A stretch of 9,329 bases of DNA, taken from JBGPJO01 sp964348535 (lineage in GTDB: Bacteria; Patescibacteriota; Minisyncoccia; Phycocordibacterales; JAKFXT01). Location of the stretch: contig CAYGDB010000024.1 in the NCBI GenBank assembly GCA_964348535.1, positions 1 to 9,329 on the forward strand, in the 5' to 3' direction. Under the pieces are notes generated by a model. The model worked only from the letters and a program-made list of their open reading frames with translations. It did no database searches and was not told where the DNA came from. Shown piece by piece: positions 6,986 to 9,329 of this stretch. The first letter of the stretch is position 1. The number at the start of each line of letters is the position of its first letter. The position numbers and the translations under genes were made by a program.

Positions 6986-6991
6986 TATAAT
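6986..6991 (+). promoter_or_regulatory. TATAAT -10 box, 6 nt before dnaX ATG
   Basis: TATAAT followed by GACCAT and the ATG at 6998 puts the predicted transcription start on the first base of dnaX. The TATAATGAC context is shared with the membrane protein gene at 4086. No clear -35 and no Shine-Dalgarno are present in the 53-nt intergenic region. This is one of the strongest leaderless candidates in the window. Confidence 0.6.
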
Positions 6992-6997
6992 GACCAT

Positions 6998-8044
6998 ATG
7001 TCTGAAATCGCTTTGTATCGCAAATATCGCCCGAAGAAATTTAAAGATGTTATAGGTCAGGAGCAGGTGATTGGCGTGCTTGAATTTTCCATTAAAAACG
7101 GCAATGTCTCGCACGCTTATCTTTTTGCCGGCTCGCGTGGCACGGGAAAAACATCTGTGGCCCGAATTTTAGCCGATGAGCTTAAGGTGGTTCCCGAAGA
7201 TTTGTATGAGATAGACGCCGCTTCCAATAGGGGCATTGACGATATAAGAGCTTTGCGGGAGGCGGTTCACACTTTGCCTTTTCGCTCTCCTTACAAAGTC
7301 TATATTATAGACGAGGCGCACATGCTCACCAAAGAAGCCTTTAACGCCCTTTTAAAAACTCTTGAAGAACCGCCATCCCACGTCATTTTTATTTTGGCCA
7401 CCACGGAGCTAGGCAAAGTTATTGATACCGTAATTTCCCGTTGTCAGGTTTTCACTTTTAAAAAACCGAATCAGCAAATTTTAAAACAGGCGGTGGCGCG
7501 TATCGCCAAAGAAGAAGGGTTCACCCTTTTGCCGGCATCGGCCGATTTGATTGCCATGCTCGCGGAGGGTTCCTTTAGGGACGCCGAGGGTATTTTGCAA
7601 AAGGTTATAAGCTCGTCTTCCGACAAAAAAATAAGTGTTGAGGAAGTAGAGATGATTACAGGCGCGCCAAAGGCGCGCCTGCTGAATGACATAATAGACT
7701 CAATTGAAACAGGCGACATTCAGTCCGGATTAAAAGCTGTCCGCGTAGCGTCCGAGGAAAATATAGATATGGTTGTTTTATTAAAACTCATTTTGGAGCG
7801 TGTTCGCTACATTTTACTTTTGCGTTTCGCCAAAGATATGGAAAAGGAAATCGCCGGCGAGCTTACCGAGAGCGATTTTCAGTTTTTGAAAAATATAGCC
7901 CAAAACAAAGATTCAAAAATAAAATCCGACACTCTTTCCAAATTATTGACGGCAGCCGAACAGACTTCCTACGCTACTGTTCCAGAACTTCCTCTTGAAA
8001 TGGCTTTGATAAATTTTTCAAACGAGCTTGAAGCCAAAAGCTAA
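6998..8044 (+). CDS. dnaX: DNA polymerase III clamp-loader subunit gamma-type DnaX, without zinc module
   Basis: DnaX is the ATPase subunit of the clamp loader that places the beta clamp on primed DNA. The 348-residue protein covers the AAA+ core and collar (domains I-III) and lacks the tau extension, so it is gamma-sized. Motifs: YRKYRPKKFKDVIGQ (7-21), Walker A GSRGTGKT (45-52), EIDAASNRGIDDIR (71-84), Walker B VYIIDEAH (101-108), FNALLKTLEEPP (115-126), sensor 1 ATTE (134-137) and SRC with arginine finger R148. The four-cysteine zinc-binding module that usually lies between Walker A and the DAASN motif is missing: ARILADELKVVPEDLY joins them directly. A perfect GC-rich hairpin lies in codons 221-228. 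The tRNA-Gln gene follows 20 nt after the stop and may be co-transcribed, as no terminator separates them. Confidence 0.93.
   Translation: MSEIALYRKYRPKKFKDVIGQEQVIGVLEFSIKNGNVSHAYLFAGSRGTGKTSVARILADELKVVPEDLYEIDAASNRGIDDIRALREAVHTLPFRSPYKVYIIDEAHMLTKEAFNALLKTLEEPPSHVIFILATTELGKVIDTVISRCQVFTFKKPNQQILKQAVARIAKEEGFTLLPASADLIAMLAEGSFRDAEGILQKVISSSSDKKISVEEVEMITGAPKARLLNDIIDSIETGDIQSGLKAVRVASEENIDMVVLLKLILERVRYILLLRFAKDMEKEIAGELTESDFQFLKNIAQNKDSKIKSDTLSKLLTAAEQTSYATVPELPLEMALINFSNELEAKS
7659..7681 (+). repeat. Perfect 10-bp GC-rich hairpin in dnaX (two copies of GGCGCGCC)
   Basis: CAGGCGCGCC (7659-7668) and GGCGCGCCTG (7672-7681) are exact reverse complements around an AAA loop. The core is an 8-bp palindrome, GGCGCGCC, present twice, so the element is both a direct and an inverted repeat. 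It encodes TGAPKARL, which fits the expected protein at this position and does not look inserted. The RNA stem would be very stable. A run of seven A (7625-7631) lies 27 nt upstream. Confidence 0.75.
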
Positions 8045-8064
8045 AAGTTATAAGCTGTCCATAT

Positions 8065-8138
8065 TGCGGGATCGTCTAATGGTAGGACATGGGCCTTTGA
8101 AGCCCAGTATCTTGGTTCGAGTCCAAGTCCCGCAGCCA
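8065..8138 (+). tRNA. tRNA-Gln(UUG), CCA encoded
   Basis: The 74-nt cloverleaf is complete. The acceptor stem TGCGGGA pairs fully with TCCCGCA, with a U1-A72 first pair and G73 as in other bacterial glutamine tRNAs, and CCA is encoded at 8136-8138. The D-arm runs from about 8074 to 8088. The anticodon stem TGGGC/GCCCA carries the loop CTTTGAA with anticodon TTG at 8097-8099, reading CAA and, by wobble, CAG. The variable loop has 4 nt. The T-stem CTTGG/CCAAG carries TTCGAGT. It starts 20 nt after dnaX, where a TATAAG at 8049-8054 could be its own weak -10 box. It stands at the border between housekeeping genes and accessory genes. Confidence 0.96.
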
Positions 8139-8140
8139 GT

Positions 8141-8222
8141 TCGAGCTAGCTCGAGGAGTATAGTGACCTCGTGCGCTCGGAGAGGGTTGTAGGCAACTAA
8201 TTCAGTAATTTCAATTGGTTGC
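8141..8222 (+). other. Structured spacer between tRNA-Gln and the nuclease gene
   Basis: This spacer has several perfect or near-perfect pairings. The first is the 14-bp palindrome TCGAGCTAGCTCGA (8141-8154), starting 3 nt after the tRNA CCA. The second is CGAGG (8152-8156) with CCTCG (8167-8171). The third is a 10-bp stem with one G-T pair between GCAACTAATT (8193-8202) and AATTGGTTGC (8213-8222). The last stem ends 2 nt before the TAGAAT box of the nuclease gene and covers the place where a -35 would lie, so it could be an operator or an RNA hairpin. No T-tract follows any of the stems. Confidence 0.35.
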
Positions 8223-8224
8223 GA

Positions 8225-8230
8225 TAGAAT
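8225..8230 (+). promoter_or_regulatory. TAGAAT -10-like box, 6 nt before the nuclease ATG
   Basis: TAGAAT followed by AAAAAT and the ATG at 8237 repeats almost exactly the arrangement before the Clp-like gene (TAGAAT, AAAAAT, ATG). It predicts a leaderless mRNA for the nuclease gene. An imperfect inverted repeat lies directly upstream. Confidence 0.5.
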
Positions 8231-8236
8231 AAAAAT

Positions 8237-8674
8237 ATGGCAAAAAAGAACAACAAAGAGTCAGGAACAATAGGTGAACAAGAAATCGTTGATCTTGTTC
8301 CGTGTCCAAACTGCAATAAAAAATTGATGTTACTTCCATCTGGGTATCCTCTTTATGATGTCCAGTGTACAGGATGTTCTTTCCGAGCGCAGGTAAAAAC
8401 AAATGCATCAAAGCCAAAAGCCGTTATTTTTGGAGCAGGGTGGCAAATTATGAATAAAGTTTTGAAGTCTGGTTACATGACTCCGTCGTTGTTTTTGAAT
8501 TTTAAGTGGTCAGAGAAAGGAGAACTAAAACAAGAAATTAGATTTTACCCCTTTGTTCCTAAAAAGAACCTATCAAATTACAAACTTTCAGAAACGGCAC
8601 GCCGGGCAAATTATGAGATGTTTACTTATGTGGGGATGGATAAGTTACCTTATTTTTTAATATATAGAAAATAA
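8237..8674 (+). CDS. DpnI-like (Dam-replacing family) PD-(D/E)XK nuclease, catalytic domain only
   Basis: The 145-residue protein matches the catalytic domain of R.DpnI, the enzyme that cuts adenine-methylated GATC. It has a four-cysteine zinc site (C23, C26, C44, C47 in PCPNC and CTGC). The active-site strand keeps the DpnI spacing exactly: D41, then 10 residues, then Q52-V-K54, where DpnI as I recall it has D53 and E64-x-K66. Further agreement is seen in GAGWQIMNKVL (66-76) and in SETARRANYEMF (118-129), which matches the PTARRAGW segment of DpnI. The C-terminal winged-helix domain that helps DpnI read methylated DNA is absent and the protein ends in FLIYRK. The catalytic glutamate is replaced by glutamine, which other active families such as Mrr also use. 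No methyltransferase is in the window. Function as a defence nuclease is inferred; specificity is unknown. Confidence 0.75.
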   Translation: MAKKNNKESGTIGEQEIVDLVPCPNCNKKLMLLPSGYPLYDVQCTGCSFRAQVKTNASKPKAVIFGAGWQIMNKVLKSGYMTPSLFLNFKWSEKGELKQEIRFYPFVPKKNLSNYKLSETARRANYEMFTYVGMDKLPYFLIYRK

Positions 8675-8713
8675 AACTAAACACTTAAGAAGGTTATTAA
8701 ATAAAAAATTATT

Positions 8714-9175
8714 ATGGCAAACATCAATATATTCAATTTTGAAAATCTATCTTTTAGTTTTCGTGATTTTTTTAGAAAACGAAACAATTTCGACAAATCA
8801 AACACCCGCATTTTATTTGTCGACGATGAGGTTGATGATTTCCCGGTTATCCAAAATTTGAAAGATGCAGGATGGTCCGTTGACGGCGTGAACGATATTC
8901 AGAACGTAGAGGACGACATGGTTAAAAGGTCACAGGTAATATTTGTCGACTATAAGGGTGTTGGCCAAACGCTTTCCGAGCGTGAGCAAGGTATCGGCTT
9001 GATTAAGTTGCTAAAAGAAACCTACAAAGACAAAAAAAGAGTTGGCTTATATTCTGGCCACAATCGTTTTTCTCTTGGGCACAATATTGATGCAGCAGAT
9101 TTCAAACTTCCAAAGAACGCGGATACTCGCGAATTTATCGAGCTGATTCAGCGAGAGATCAAGAAATTGAAATGA
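8714..9175 (+). CDS. Stand-alone response-regulator receiver domain protein
   Basis: This 153-residue protein has an N-terminal basic and aromatic segment (about 1-30) and then one CheY-like receiver fold (about 31-150) with no output domain. All key receiver positions are visible: the acidic pair D37-D38 in ILFVDDE, the phosphoacceptor D79 in IFVDYKG, S114 in GLYSGH and the lysine K131 in DFKLPK. It can therefore be expected to accept phosphate from a histidine kinase, which is not in the window. It starts 39 nt after the nuclease gene and overlaps the next ORF by ATGA, so the three are probably one operon. No clear Shine-Dalgarno precedes it: the AAGAAGG at 8687-8693 is about 20 nt away. 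The long loop after the D79 strand (GVGQTLSEREQG) is unusual. Family call good, partner unknown. Confidence 0.75.
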   Translation: MANINIFNFENLSFSFRDFFRKRNNFDKSNTRILFVDDEVDDFPVIQNLKDAGWSVDGVNDIQNVEDDMVKRSQVIFVDYKGVGQTLSEREQGIGLIKLLKETYKDKKRVGLYSGHNRFSLGHNIDAADFKLPKNADTREFIELIQREIKKLK

Positions 9176-9329
9176 TCTATTTTGAAATAAGGCAAAAGGG
9201 CGGAGAAATTATTGCGTCCAATATTCAAGAGTGTTCCCACCTCTCTTTATTCAAGGAAAATCGCGATAAGACGATTCGAGCTAAAGGAATTTTTGGGAGG
9301 CTGAATTTGATATACTGCGGCTCTACTAG
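9172..9329 (+). CDS. Unidentified protein, N-terminal part (runs off the window)
   Basis: An open frame starts at the ATG at 9172, which overlaps the receiver gene's TGA as ATGA, and stays open for 52 codons to the window edge. It begins MIYFEIRQKGGEIIASNIQE and continues with a mix of charged and hydrophobic residues including two cysteines (in QECSH and IYCGS). I do not recognise the family. The overlap suggests translational coupling and a working partnership with the receiver protein. With only a third or less of a typical protein visible, no function can be given. Confidence 0.55.
   Translation, partial: MIYFEIRQKGGEIIASNIQECSHLSLFKENRDKTIRAKGIFGRLNLIYCGST

Noticed and set aside
7625..7681. 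Classical programmed -1 frameshift site in dnaX
   Set aside because: In the reading frame the A7 run does not form a good X XXY YYZ heptamer, and the hairpin is 27 nt away rather than 5-9. Kept only as a weaker slippage idea.
8211..8417. 68-codon minus-strand ORF over the nuclease start
   Set aside because: Antisense to a gene with a clear family match; no domain or promoter support.
8687..8693. AAGAAGG as a Shine-Dalgarno for the receiver gene
   Set aside because: About 20 nt separate it from the ATG, too far for normal initiation, and no closer alternative start is in frame.

Overview
The window looks like a stretch of chromosome from a Candidate Phyla Radiation (Patescibacteria) bacterium, most likely of the Parcubacteria group. 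I infer this from the compact AT-rich layout, the reduced or divergent versions of core genes (a DnaX without its zinc module, a short FtsQ, a membrane-anchored Clp-type ATPase paired with a small membrane protein), and the absence of usable Shine-Dalgarno sequences. TGA acts as a stop here, so this is not a lineage that reassigns TGA to glycine. The assignment comes from sequence character only; there is no rRNA in the window.

Layout. At 1-782 on the minus strand is dprA, cut by the left edge. A short divergent intergenic region separates it from a plus-strand run: serS (856-2124), an ftsQ-like cell-division gene (2134-2991) and a tRNA-dihydrouridine synthase gene (3015-3992). This run ends in a perfect 21-bp hairpin at 3991-4035. 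Next come a small membrane protein (4086-4475), a membrane-anchored ClpC-like AAA+ protein (4485-6944), dnaX (6998-8044) and a tRNA-Gln(UUG) (8065-8138). To the right of the tRNA the content looks accessory: a single-domain DpnI-like PD-(D/E)XK nuclease (8237-8674), a stand-alone response-regulator receiver (8714-9175), and an unidentified ORF that overlaps the receiver by ATGA and runs off the right edge (9172-9329). There is no gene-free stretch longer than 300 bases.

How the genes work together. The left and middle parts are housekeeping: DNA uptake and recombination (DprA), serine charging, divisome, tRNA modification, membrane-associated protein handling, and the replication clamp loader. 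The right part may be the start of a defence or signalling island placed next to a tRNA gene: a nuclease whose relatives cut methylated DNA, a phosphoacceptor protein and an unknown partner.

The main observations are these. (1) Five genes have a -10-like hexamer of the form TANNNT exactly 6 nt before the ATG (two TATAAT, two TAGAAT, one TAATTT), the geometry expected for leaderless mRNAs. (2) The Clp-like protein has a D1 ATPase module that has lost Walker A, Walker B and the arginine fingers, and a D2 module without the usual pore-loop tyrosine or ClpP-docking tripeptide. (3) The DpnI-like protein keeps the exact zinc and catalytic spacing but has Q for E and no winged-helix domain. (4) Several perfect short-loop inverted repeats occur, two of them inside genes.
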